NCBI RefSeq assembly: GCF_046297595.1
Contig: NZ_JBKBHT010000002.1
Location: 558,001-622,000, forward strand
DNA: 64,000 nucleotides
Direction: 5' to 3'
Origin: Ferrovibrio sp046297595
GTDB lineage: Bacteria; Pseudomonadota; Alphaproteobacteria; Ferrovibrionales; Ferrovibrionaceae
This document shows, piece by piece, positions 17,527-25,258 of this stretch. Made by a program: the position numbers and the translations under genes. The first letter of the stretch is position 1. Every line of letters begins with the position of its first letter. Below the pieces are notes generated by a model. It had not been told where the DNA came from. It saw only the letters and a list, made by a program, of their open reading frames with translations, and did no database searches.

Positions 17527-18424
17527 GGATCAGGCCCAGCGCGGTGGCGACCAGCGCCAAAGCCGCGAATTCCGGCCAGCGCGGCTGTTCGCCCAGCATC
17601 CACATCGACGAGAACACGCCCACCACCGGAATCATCAGCGTGGACAGCCCGCTGATGCCGGCCGGCAGGATGCGCACCAGCGTGTTCCAGGCCCAGTAGC
17701 AGAACACGAAACAGATGGTGGCGTTGTAGATCACTGCGCCCCAGGCGATGCCGGAATAGGCGGTCCAGCGGTCGGCCTCCAGCACCGGCGCCATCAGGAA
17801 GATCGGTATGCCGCCCAGCACCATCTGCCAGCCCACGAAAGGCACGGCCGTCATCGGCACCAGCCACAGCTTGGTCAGCAGCGTGCCGATGGCCCAGCAC
17901 ACCGCAGCCGCCAGCACCAGGGCCACGCCCAGCGGCGCGGCCGCCATGGCCTGCCATTCGCCGCCCACCAGTACGATCAATCCGGTCAGGCCGATGCAAA
18001 GGCCTGCCAGTTTCCAGCCGGTCAGGCGTTCCTGCAGCCACACCACGCTCATCGGCACCAGCCACAGCGGCATGGTGAAGGCCAGGATCGTCGTGCGCCC
18101 GGCCGGCAGCATGGAGAGACCATAGAGCACAAAGATGTTCCAGCCCGCGATGTTGAACAGGCTGATGGCCGTCAGCTTCCACAGGTAACCGCGCGGGATG
18201 GCCAGCGGCATGCGCTTGGCAATGGCGATGGCAAACAGGCCGACGGCACCGCCCCCTAAGCAGAAGGCGCGGAAGGTGAAGACCGGGATCTCGTTCAGCG
18301 CCAGCTTCATGATCGGCCAGTTCACGCCCCAGAACAACGTCAGCAGCGCGAGCAGGCCGAGCGAATAGGCGGAAATGCCGTGATGCGGCAAACCCGTCCT
18401 TTTACTTTCAACCGACTCAGCCAT
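17510..18424 (-). CDS. EamA family (DMT) transporter
   Basis: This 304-residue drug/metabolite transporter has ten predicted TM helices in two EamA repeats. Examples are LLALLTLFWGVNWPIMKLAL in helix 1, SMLPAGRTTILAFTMPLW in helix 4, and STLMIPVVGVFSSMWMLGE in the second repeat. It is the rhamnose-transporter/EamA type, with unknown substrate. The ATG at 18424 lies 3 bases after the S26 peptidase stop, so the pair is probably co-translated. It overlaps fdsA by 17 bp tail to tail. Confidence 0.82.
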   Translation of the reverse strand: MAESVESKRTGLPHHGISAYSLGLLALLTLFWGVNWPIMKLALNEIPVFTFRAFCLGGGAVGLFAIAIAKRMPLAIPRGYLWKLTAISLFNIAGWNIFVLYGLSMLPAGRTTILAFTMPLWLVPMSVVWLQERLTGWKLAGLCIGLTGLIVLVGGEWQAMAAAPLGVALVLAAAVCWAIGTLLTKLWLVPMTAVPFVGWQMVLGGIPIFLMAPVLEADRWTAYSGIAWGAVIYNATICFVFCYWAWNTLVRILPAGISGLSTLMIPVVGVFSSMWMLGEQPRWPEFAALALVATALGLILKPAR

Positions 18425-18426
18425 CT

Positions 18427-19317
18427 TCAATCCAATCGATTGCCTATGCGGCGAATATCTTTTGACCAGTAAATATAAGTCGCGGTGCCGACGATGCTGC
18501 TTATCGGGGGAGTGCCGATGAAGCGGGTGCGGCTGTCAGCCGAATTAACGCGATTATCTCCGAGGACAAAGACTTCTCCTTCGGTAACTACAGCTGAGAA
18601 ATCACTGAGACTGCTATGGGGCAAGGTGCAGACAGGGTAGTTGCGCTTGTCCGGCCAGATTTCACGGTAACGCGGGCCAGGCATATCTGCGCAGGAATCT
18701 GCGGATAGTTCCATGTCGTCTGTCGGCTCATGTCGAATCTGAATGTCATTGACCTTAACGAGGTTATCCTTGATCTGGATGCGATCTCCCGGCAGGCCGA
18801 TCAGGCGTTGCACATAATCTCGACCATCTGCCGCTCGAAACACGATGATCTCGCCACGGCGCAGTTCATGCTGACCGGGTGGGGCCGTCCGCACCATGAA
18901 ATAGTCGCCGCCGCGTAAGGTGGGCAGCATTGATAAGGTGGCAGTGTGGAATGTCTTAGTATTTGAGGTCCGGGGCAGAAGATTGCTCGCTAGATCGCCC
19001 AGGGCAACGATGGCGATTCCCAAGGGCAGAATTGCATACCAGCGTTGATAAGGACGAAGGTGTTGCTGTGGTTCGCGCCGGCACAGGTATGCTGCATCAG
19101 CGATCCCTGCAATCCAGAGCGGGATGACGTACAGCATCAGGACAAGCGCCAGCGGAATCTGCGGCAGATACAGCGCGAGAATAAGAGCGATGGCGCGCTT
19201 CCAGGCACCTGCATAGACCTGCCCGAGGCCGGGGGCGATAAGGGACAGCAATGCCGCCAGCCACCAATGCCGTCTGGAGGTCTTAATCGGGGCTGCGCTG
19301 GATGTGATGTCGGCCAC
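18427..19317 (-). CDS. S26 family signal-peptidase-like protein lacking the catalytic Lys
   Basis: This 296-residue protein is membrane-anchored. Residues 16-75 form an extra N-terminal module with LSLIAPGLGQVYAGAWKRA and two to three TM segments. A further TM (about 94-112) leads to the S26 domain. The catalytic Ser129 is kept in ATLSMLPTL, and the box E motif is VFVLGDNRVNSADSR. In box D, YVQRLIGLPGD, Gln170 stands where type I signal peptidases have the general-base Lys (YIKRAVGLPGD in E. coli LepB). A housekeeping lepB normally sits next to rnc and era, which are absent here, so this is an accessory copy. GC content is lower than its neighbours. Function uncertain. Confidence 0.75.
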   Translation of the reverse strand: MADITSSAAPIKTSRRHWWLAALLSLIAPGLGQVYAGAWKRAIALILALYLPQIPLALVLMLYVIPLWIAGIADAAYLCRREPQQHLRPYQRWYAILPLGIAIVALGDLASNLLPRTSNTKTFHTATLSMLPTLRGGDYFMVRTAPPGQHELRRGEIIVFRAADGRDYVQRLIGLPGDRIQIKDNLVKVNDIQIRHEPTDDMELSADSCADMPGPRYREIWPDKRNYPVCTLPHSSLSDFSAVVTEGEVFVLGDNRVNSADSRTRFIGTPPISSIVGTATYIYWSKDIRRIGNRLD

Positions 19318-19377
19318 AACCCTATGCCGGGTAGTTTATCTGCGTACCGACAATCTAGGGGGTTCGCACTGGGCCTG

Positions 19378-19719
19378 CTACAAGATTTCCAGCACCTTCT
19401 CCGGCGGGCGGCCCAGCACGGCGCGGCCCTTATGCACGAAAATCGGCCGCTCCAGCACTTCCGGATGCGCCGCGATGCCCCGGATCAGCGTCGCCTCATC
19501 GGCTGTCGCGTCGATACCGGCCTCGGCGGCTTCCTTTTTGCGCAGCACGGCGGCGGCCGGCAGTTTCAGCAATTCAAGCAGGGTCTTGAGCGTGGCCGCG
19601 TCGGGCGGTGTTTTCAGGTATTCCACGATCCGCGGTTCGATGCCGCTGGCCTGCAGGATGGCCAGCGCCTGCCGCGATTTGGAGCAGCGGGGGTTGTGAT
19701 ACAGCGTCGGTCCGGTCAT
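19378..19719 (-). CDS. arsC: ArsC/YfgD family arsenate reductase
   Basis: This 113-residue thioredoxin-fold protein is of the glutaredoxin-coupled ArsC type. It has the reactive Cys12 in NPRCSKSRQAL, plus Arg60, Arg91 (RPIF) and Arg104 (GRPPEKVLEIL). These match the catalytic Cys and Arg triad of the plasmid R773 arsenate reductase (Cys12, Arg60, Arg94, Arg107). No ars operon is nearby, so it may be of the chromosomal YfgD subgroup with unclear substrate. The ATG at 19719 begins directly at the family N-terminus. It is a single gene on the minus strand, 60 bp from the S26 gene. Confidence 0.85.
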   Translation of the reverse strand: MTGPTLYHNPRCSKSRQALAILQASGIEPRIVEYLKTPPDAATLKTLLELLKLPAAAVLRKKEAAEAGIDATADEATLIRGIAAHPEVLERPIFVHKGRAVLGRPPEKVLEIL

Positions 19720-19842
19720 GGCGGGCTCCGTGATCAGGGTGGGGCAGTGTCGTTATTCTGCCAAGAAGTTCCATGAAGATGGATACTTAGTCGCATCCGG
19801 GAAGAGTTGCAATTTGATGACCGGGGTATAAATAGGAAAGCC

Positions 19843-20664
19843 ATGGCTGCCCATTGGACCCTGAACGACCTGCCCTGGGACCGGTTCGACCCCTCGAAGG
19901 TCGACCCGGAGCTGTTGCGCGCCGTGAAGGCCGCGGCCCTGGTCGAGCATAATGCCGACGATTACGTCACATATCTCTGCAACGTCTTCGCCGACGACCC
20001 GGAATTCTGCGCCGTGGTGCGGCAATGGGGCGTCGAGGAGGTGCAGCATGGCCAGGCGCTGGCCCGCTGGGCCCAGGTTGCCGACCCCAGTTTCGATCCG
20101 GCCCTGGCGCTGAAGCGTTTCACCGAGAATTACCGCCTGCCGCTGGAAGCCACGGCCTCCGTGCGCGGCAGCCGCAATGGCGAACTGGTGGCGCGCTGCG
20201 TCGTGGAATGCGGCACCTCCAGCTTCTACAGCGCGATCCGCGACGCCACCGATGAGCCGCTGCTGAAAACCATCGCCGCCAAGATCGCCGCCGACGAATT
20301 CCGGCATTTCAAGCTGTTCTACGATCACCTGCAGCGTTACCAGCGCAACCAGCCGCTGGGCAAACTCAGCCGCCTGCGCGTGGCGCTCGGCCGCATGCAG
20401 GAAGCCAGCGACGACGAACTGGCCATGGCCTATTGGTGCGGCAATGGCTGCCAGGGCGAATATGATCGCGCGAAGCAGAGCGCGGCCTATGAACTGCGCG
20501 CCAGCGCGGTCTATCGCTTCGGCCATATCCAGCGCGGCCTCGGCATGGCATTGAAGGCCTGCGACCTCGATCCCCAGGGTTGGTTCAGCCGCTGGTTCGG
20601 CGCCCTGGTCTGGCGCCTGCTGCAATGGCGCCAGCGTCGACTGGCCGTGATCGCCGCAGCCTAG
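19843..20664 (+). CDS. Ferritin-like protein
   Basis: This 273-residue helical protein has a ferritin-like di-iron core. Likely ligand motifs are VEHNADDYVTYL, WGVEEVQHGQALARW (ExxH), VECGTSSFYSAI and AADEFRHFKLFYDH (ExxH). The C-terminal 80 residues are basic and helical (RRLAVIAAA at the end). The family contains rubrerythrin-like oxidases or desaturase-like proteins, and the reaction is unknown. The ATG at 19843 has AGGAAAG five bases upstream, and the earlier in-frame ATT/TTG codons are less likely. It stands alone between arsC and a PAS gene. Confidence 0.75.
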   Translation: MAAHWTLNDLPWDRFDPSKVDPELLRAVKAAALVEHNADDYVTYLCNVFADDPEFCAVVRQWGVEEVQHGQALARWAQVADPSFDPALALKRFTENYRLPLEATASVRGSRNGELVARCVVECGTSSFYSAIRDATDEPLLKTIAAKIAADEFRHFKLFYDHLQRYQRNQPLGKLSRLRVALGRMQEASDDELAMAYWCGNGCQGEYDRAKQSAAYELRASAVYRFGHIQRGLGMALKACDLDPQGWFSRWFGALVWRLLQWRQRRLAVIAAA

Positions 20665-20749
20665 CCCCTTTTCTTTCTGCCAGCCGATTTTTGCCCAGGA
20701 CCGCAGTTGCTGTCTTGCGCATTCCGCCGGCCGGACTACCGTTGCTTGC

Positions 20750-21244
20750 ATGGGGCAGGAAATACCGGGGGCTCATCGTCACATCACGCCGGTGGCCGAG
20801 GCGGATCTTGATCCGCAGTTGCAGTGGCTGGTGGCCTACTGGGCCGGCAAGCGCGCTGGCCGGCGCTATCCCTCGCGCGCCGATATCGACCCGCTGGAAC
20901 TGAAATCGCTTCTGGGTCACATCCTGCTGGTCGATGTCGAGCGTCGGGATCATGGCACCCTGCCGCGTTTCCGGTATCGCCTGTTCGGCACCGAATTCGT
21001 CTTCTATCACGGCAAGGATCTGACCGGGCACTGGCTGGACGAGATTGCCAACCGGGAATTCCGCGACGAGCTGTTGGCGATCTATCGCAGCGTGGCCGAG
21101 CGGGGCAAGATGCGCACGCTGTCCTACGACTACATGGTCGAGAGCCAGCGGCACCGTTTCCAGGCCGTGCTGCTGCCCCTGTCGGGCGACGGGACACTTG
21201 TCGATATCGTGCTGGGGTGCGGCGTGCGCGTGGCGGTGATATAG
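20750..21244 (+). CDS. Single-domain PAS protein (PAS_5 family)
   Basis: This 164-residue protein is a paralogue of the PAS protein at 10027. It shares the N-terminal pattern VAYWAGKRAGRRYPSRADIDP, here with the same RADIDP element, then FRYRLFGTEFVFYHGKDLTG and a late strand FQAVLLPLSGDGTLVDIVLG. There is no other domain. The ATG at 20750 follows an 85-bp gap from the ferritin-like gene. The stop lies in a hairpin, GGCCTG-TTTT-CAGGCC (21244-21259), which spans the junction with the convergent hydrolase gene. Confidence 0.8.
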   Translation: MGQEIPGAHRHITPVAEADLDPQLQWLVAYWAGKRAGRRYPSRADIDPLELKSLLGHILLVDVERRDHGTLPRFRYRLFGTEFVFYHGKDLTGHWLDEIANREFRDELLAIYRSVAERGKMRTLSYDYMVESQRHRFQAVLLPLSGDGTLVDIVLGCGVRVAVI

Positions 21245-21252
21245 GCCTGTTT

Positions 21253-22050
21253 TCAGGCCGCGCCGGCGTGGCTGTCGATCCAGTCGGCGGTCATGGCATT
21301 CACCTCATCCTCCTTCGGCTCGCCGAAGATGAAGTGGCTCAGCTCGGGTACCTCGCGGTATACCGCGCGGCCGGGATATTGCCGCGCCACGGCACGGCAG
21401 GTGGGGGCGGGCGTCACCTTGTCGTCGCTGCCGGCCAGAACCAGCATCGGGATCTGCACGCGATGCGCGCTGACATGGGTGGCCGCGCTCCAGTCCAGCC
21501 ACCAGGTGAGCGTCTCGAACATCGCGCGGCCCGATTCCGGCACCAGGCGGTTGAAGATGTCCCGCCGCAGGGCCGGCGGGATGCGGTCCATCGAATACTG
21601 TTCGGCCAGTTCGTAATTCGGCGGGATGCCCTTGCTGCGCAGGTTGCCGGTCTTCAGCAGCAGGCCGATGGCGCCGCCCAGTTCTGTCATGCTGTGCGGC
21701 AGCGTGCCCCAGGCCGCCACGGGCGCCAGCAGGACGGCGGCCCGCGTCAGGTTGCGCGCGGCCAGCTGCTGCGTCAGCAGGCCGCCCAGCGAGTGGCCCA
21801 CCAGCACCGGCGGCCGGCCGCCATCCCGCATCAACCGTTCAATCTCGGCTTCCAGGAAACGCCGGTAATCCTCCACGCCCTGGCGATGCAGGTCGGGATG
21901 CGGCGGCTGGCCCGCATATTCGCTGCCGTGGAATGGCAGGTCGGGTGCATGTGTCTTCCAGCCGCGACGATTGAGTTCGGCGCGCAGCTTCTCGAACACC
22001 CATCCGCCGGTGAAAGCGCCATGGACCAGCAGGATGTCACCCTTGCTCAT
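21253..22050 (-). CDS. Alpha/beta hydrolase
   Basis: This 265-residue alpha/beta hydrolase has LLVHGAFTGGWVF (oxyanion-hole region), nucleophile Ser87 in GHSLGG, acid Asp in LVLAGSDDKVTP, and catalytic His in VPELSHFIFGE. The cap region is about residues 120-185. The substrate is not identifiable; esterases, lipases and lactonases share this pattern. It lies 14 bases downstream of rppH and is likely the last gene of the rsfS operon. Confidence 0.84.
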   Translation of the reverse strand: MSKGDILLVHGAFTGGWVFEKLRAELNRRGWKTHAPDLPFHGSEYAGQPPHPDLHRQGVEDYRRFLEAEIERLMRDGGRPPVLVGHSLGGLLTQQLAARNLTRAAVLLAPVAAWGTLPHSMTELGGAIGLLLKTGNLRSKGIPPNYELAEQYSMDRIPPALRRDIFNRLVPESGRAMFETLTWWLDWSAATHVSAHRVQIPMLVLAGSDDKVTPAPTCRAVARQYPGRAVYREVPELSHFIFGEPKEDEVNAMTADWIDSHAGAA

Positions 22051-22064
22051 GGCGTCTCCTTGTC

Positions 22065-22550
22065 TCAGCTGCGGACGCGGTCGGCGAACTCGGCGACGAT
22101 CAGTTCATAGATCGGCCGCTTGAACGGTACGATCAGCTCGGGCAGCTGCCGGAAGGGCAGCCAGCGCCATTCCTTGAATTCGGGATGCGTCGTTTCGATG
22201 TTGATGTCGGAATCGCGGCCCTTGAAACGCGCGAGATACCATTTCTGCCGCTGGCCGCGATAACGGCCGCCCCAGACTTTGTCGGCCAGGTCGGCGGGCA
22301 GATCGTAGGACAGCCAGCCGCGGCTCTCGGCGACCACCTCGGCCAGCTTTTTCGGTACGCCGATTTCTTCTTCCATCTCGCGCAAAGCGGCCTGCAGCGG
22401 GTCTTCACCCGGATCGATGCCGCCCTGCGGCATCTGCCAGGCCTCTGCCGTCTGGTCGATGCGCTGGCCGACGAAAACCAGGTCGTCGCGGTTGAGCAGT
22501 GCGATCCCCACGCCTTCGCGATAGGGGCGCGCATCGGCGGCAGCACTCAT
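22065..22550 (-). CDS. rppH: RNA pyrophosphohydrolase (Nudix)
   Basis: This 161-residue Nudix enzyme removes pyrophosphate from the 5' end of mRNA and so starts decay. The Nudix box GGIDPGEDPLQAALREMEEE lies near residue 47, with the catalytic REMEEE. The C-terminal EWRWLPFRQLPELIVPFKR is typical of RppH. The ATG at 22550 lies eight bases after the upstream stop; a GTG at 22562 would leave no room for a ribosome site. It lies downstream of ctpA and the deacetylase-like gene, the usual alphaproteobacterial order. Confidence 0.92.
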   Translation of the reverse strand: MSAAADARPYREGVGIALLNRDDLVFVGQRIDQTAEAWQMPQGGIDPGEDPLQAALREMEEEIGVPKKLAEVVAESRGWLSYDLPADLADKVWGGRYRGQRQKWYLARFKGRDSDINIETTHPEFKEWRWLPFRQLPELIVPFKRPIYELIVAEFADRVRS

Positions 22551-22558
22551 GGCAACAC

Positions 22559-23911
22559 TCACTCCGGGGTCTGGCGGTTGGCGATGGCCGATACGGGGGC
22601 GAGCGCGATGCCCTTGGCATCCAGCTTGCCGGCCCAGTTCAGCAGCCGGTCGAGCGTAACAGGATAGGGCAGAGCCCCGCCAACCGCGACGCCGCCCGCG
22701 CGCGCGGTGCGTTCCAGCTCGTCCAGGCGCGCGTCGATAGTCTGGGCATTGGGCTGCGCATCGATCTGGCGGTTGACGAAAGCATAGACGCCGCCGGCCT
22801 CCCGCATGACGCGGGCCGCCACACTGCGCGGCGCCACGCGCGTATCGACGAACATCAGGCCGCGCTCCTTCAGCTTCACCGCGATGTCGCGCATATGCTC
22901 GGGCGAGGAGGTGTATTTGCCGCCCATCAGGTTGGTGAAACCGATATAGCCGCTGGCGCGCGTCAGTACCCAGTCCAGCCGGCGCACATTCTCCTGGTCG
23001 CTCAAGGAGGTCAGCAGCGTATAGGGGCCGGGATCGCTGGTCGGATAGTCGAACGGCTCCATCGGCATGCCGAGCAGGACTTCATGGCCGGCGCTGCGGG
23101 CGCGTTCGATCTGTACCGCCAGATCGGGCGCATAAGGGTTGAAGGAAAAGGTGATCGCCGGCGGCAGCCGTTCGGCGGCCAGCGCAGTGAGCTGCGCATT
23201 CAGGCCCATATCCTGCAGCACGATGGCCAGGCGCGGGCGTGTCGGCGGTTCGTCGAAGGGACGCGCGTAGGCGCTCCAGGGCTGGCGGCCATCGGCGCCG
23301 ATCTTCGGCACCAGGCCGCGCGGCGTGGCTTCGCTCAGGGTTGGATCCGGTGCGATCAGCAGGCCGCTGGGCAGCCGGCCGACGGCTGGCGGTGCGGCGG
23401 CCTTGTCGGCCTTCTGGTCCGGCGCGAGCCTGGCTTCCGGCGGCAGGGTCAGGCGGGCGACGCCGATGATGACTTCCGAACCGGGCAGCGATGTCAGGCT
23501 TTCGCCCGTGGTCACCAGCCAGCCGCCGACGCCGGCAAGCGTGAGCAGTACGGCCGTCCATGCGGTCAGCAGCAGGCGGCGGTTCACCGTGCCGAAGTCG
23601 CCGCGCAAGAAGGGCGGCCACAGGATCAGCCCGATGATGCGGAACAGGGCCGCCAGCTTGTGCTTGAATCCCTTGCGGCGCGGCGGGGGGGGCGTGTCGT
23701 CGTCGGCACGCGTGATGGTTTGGATCAGATCGGCATCCTGCCCGTCGGCATCGTGCAGGACATGCATCTCATCCGGACCGTTCATGTCGACAGCATGCCG
23801 TTTCCGCCTGCCAAAGCGGCCAAGCAGGCGCTTCAGCAGGCCCTGCTTGGCGGCAGGGCCCGGCATTGCCCGATCCTCAGGATCGGCATGCAGGTCGGAT
23901 TGATCGGCCAT
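22559..23911 (-). CDS. Divergent polysaccharide deacetylase family protein
   Basis: This 450-residue protein has a cytoplasmic N-terminus, a TM helix around residues 115-135 (LLLTAWTAVLLTLAGVGGWL), a proline-rich linker and a periplasmic polysaccharide-deacetylase-like fold from about residue 225 (RLAIVLQDMGLNAQ). It is of the YibQ-like divergent type. The usual first catalytic Asp pair is DMG here, and later DTRVAPRSVAARVMR fits the family. It sits between ctpA and rppH, its usual place, and probably acts on peptidoglycan or lipid-linked substrates, although activity is not proven for the family. The ATG is at 23911. Confidence 0.85.
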   Translation of the reverse strand: MADQSDLHADPEDRAMPGPAAKQGLLKRLLGRFGRRKRHAVDMNGPDEMHVLHDADGQDADLIQTITRADDDTPPPPRRKGFKHKLAALFRIIGLILWPPFLRGDFGTVNRRLLLTAWTAVLLTLAGVGGWLVTTGESLTSLPGSEVIIGVARLTLPPEARLAPDQKADKAAAPPAVGRLPSGLLIAPDPTLSEATPRGLVPKIGADGRQPWSAYARPFDEPPTRPRLAIVLQDMGLNAQLTALAAERLPPAITFSFNPYAPDLAVQIERARSAGHEVLLGMPMEPFDYPTSDPGPYTLLTSLSDQENVRRLDWVLTRASGYIGFTNLMGGKYTSSPEHMRDIAVKLKERGLMFVDTRVAPRSVAARVMREAGGVYAFVNRQIDAQPNAQTIDARLDELERTARAGGVAVGGALPYPVTLDRLLNWAGKLDAKGIALAPVSAIANRQTPE

Positions 23912-23947
23912 CGGGTCAGCCTTCTGCTGATCTGTGGCGCCCGCCGC

Positions 23948-25258
23948 TCACTTGCGGGCAGACGGTTTCGGCGGCGCGCGCAGCACTTCGATGGCGGCCT
24001 GCAGTACCAGGTCCGGGCCGTCCTGGCCCGGCGTCTGCACCTGGGCCGGTGCTGGCACCTTGTTGGCGTCGGGCTGCTTGGTGTCTTCCTCAGTCTGGCG
24101 CGTATCGGTGATCTCGCGGCGTGCCTTCAGTGCGGCGGCGATCTGGCGGTCGCGCTCGTTCCAGGCCTCGACATCGGGCACGATGCCCACCTTGTCGATG
24201 CTGCGGCCCGACGGCGTGAAATAGCCTGCGGTGGTCAGCTTCATGCCGCCGAACTCGCCCAGCGGAATCATGGTTTGCACCAGGCCCTTGCCGAAGGTGG
24301 TGTTGCCCACCAGCACGGCGCGGTGATGGTCCTGCAGGGCGCCGGCGACGATCTCAGACGCCGAGGCCGAACCGCCATTGATCAGCACCGCCATCGGCTT
24401 GCTGTCGGCGACGTCGCCACGCTTTGCGTTGTAGCGCTGGCCCTCGTCGGCACTGGCGCGCAGGGCGCGGGTCGAGACGATCTCGCCCTGGTTCAGGAAG
24501 GTATCCGACACCGCGATGGCCTGGTCCAGCAGGCCGCCCGGATTGTCGCGCAGGTCGACGATGTAGCCTTTCAGCTCCGGCCCCATCTCGGCCTTCAGCT
24601 TGTCGATGGCGGCCACCAGGTCCTGCGTGGTGTGCTCGTTGAACGACGAGATGCGCAGGTAGGCGAATTCGCCCTCGCGGCGCGACCGCACGACGCGGGT
24701 CTTGATCACCGCGCGGGTGATCTTCACGTCGAATGACTTGGCCGCGCTGTCGGTGCCGCGACGGATGGTCAGCACGATGTTGGTGTTGGGCGCACCGCGC
24801 ATCTTCTCGATGGATTCCTGCAGCGACTTGCCCATCACCGGATCGCCATCCAGATGGGTGATCAGGTCGCCCGGCAGCAGGCCGGCCTTCTGCGCCGGCG
24901 TGTCGTCGATCGGCGACACCACCTTGATCAGGCCGTTCTCCTGGGTCACTTCGATGCCAAGGCCGCCGAATTCGCCACGCGTCTGCACGCGGGCTTCCTG
25001 GAAATTGCGCGGCGGCAGGTAGACCGAATAGGGGTCGAGCGAGGCAAGCATGCCGTTGATGGCCGCCTCCATCAGCTCGTCGTCCTTGGTCTCCTTGTAA
25101 TAGTCGTTGCGCACCCGCTCGAAGATTTCGCCGAACAGGTTGAGCTGGCGATAGGTTTCATTGGCCTGCAGGCCGCCCACCTTGCTAGGGGCGGCGAATA
25201 GCGCGACCGACCCCATCAATGCGAAGGCACAGACACCGCCGAGGAGGAAATTGCGCAT
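23948..25258 (-). CDS. ctpA: C-terminal processing protease (S41), CtpA-like
   Basis: This 436-residue periplasmic protease starts with a signal peptide (LLGGVCAFALMGSVALFAAP). A PDZ domain follows around residues 85-165 (GEFGGLGIEVTQENG, VSPIDDTPAQKAGLLPGDLI), and then the S41 tail-specific protease core. It shows DLRDNPGGLL and catalytic Ser in NGGSASASEIVAGALQDH, with Lys in TFGKGLVQ. Such proteases trim proteins at the C-terminus and control cell-wall hydrolases. The ATG at 25258 overlaps the envC-like stop by one base (TGATG). The C-terminal tail is proline/glutamine-rich. Confidence 0.92.
   Translation of the reverse strand: MRNFLLGGVCAFALMGSVALFAAPSKVGGLQANETYRQLNLFGEIFERVRNDYYKETKDDELMEAAINGMLASLDPYSVYLPPRNFQEARVQTRGEFGGLGIEVTQENGLIKVVSPIDDTPAQKAGLLPGDLITHLDGDPVMGKSLQESIEKMRGAPNTNIVLTIRRGTDSAAKSFDVKITRAVIKTRVVRSRREGEFAYLRISSFNEHTTQDLVAAIDKLKAEMGPELKGYIVDLRDNPGGLLDQAIAVSDTFLNQGEIVSTRALRASADEGQRYNAKRGDVADSKPMAVLINGGSASASEIVAGALQDHHRAVLVGNTTFGKGLVQTMIPLGEFGGMKLTTAGYFTPSGRSIDKVGIVPDVEAWNERDRQIAAALKARREITDTRQTEEDTKQPDANKVPAPAQVQTPGQDGPDLVLQAAIEVLRAPPKPSARK

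Noticed and set aside
18427..19317. Housekeeping lepB
   Set aside because: The catalytic Lys is Gln, an extra N-terminal membrane module is present, and rnc/era are not adjacent. I annotated it as an S26 paralogue instead.
22499..24736. 745-residue open frame on the plus strand
   Set aside because: It is antisense to the deacetylase-like gene and ctpA, is rich in Arg/Gly/Gln from high-GC third positions, and has no recognisable motif.
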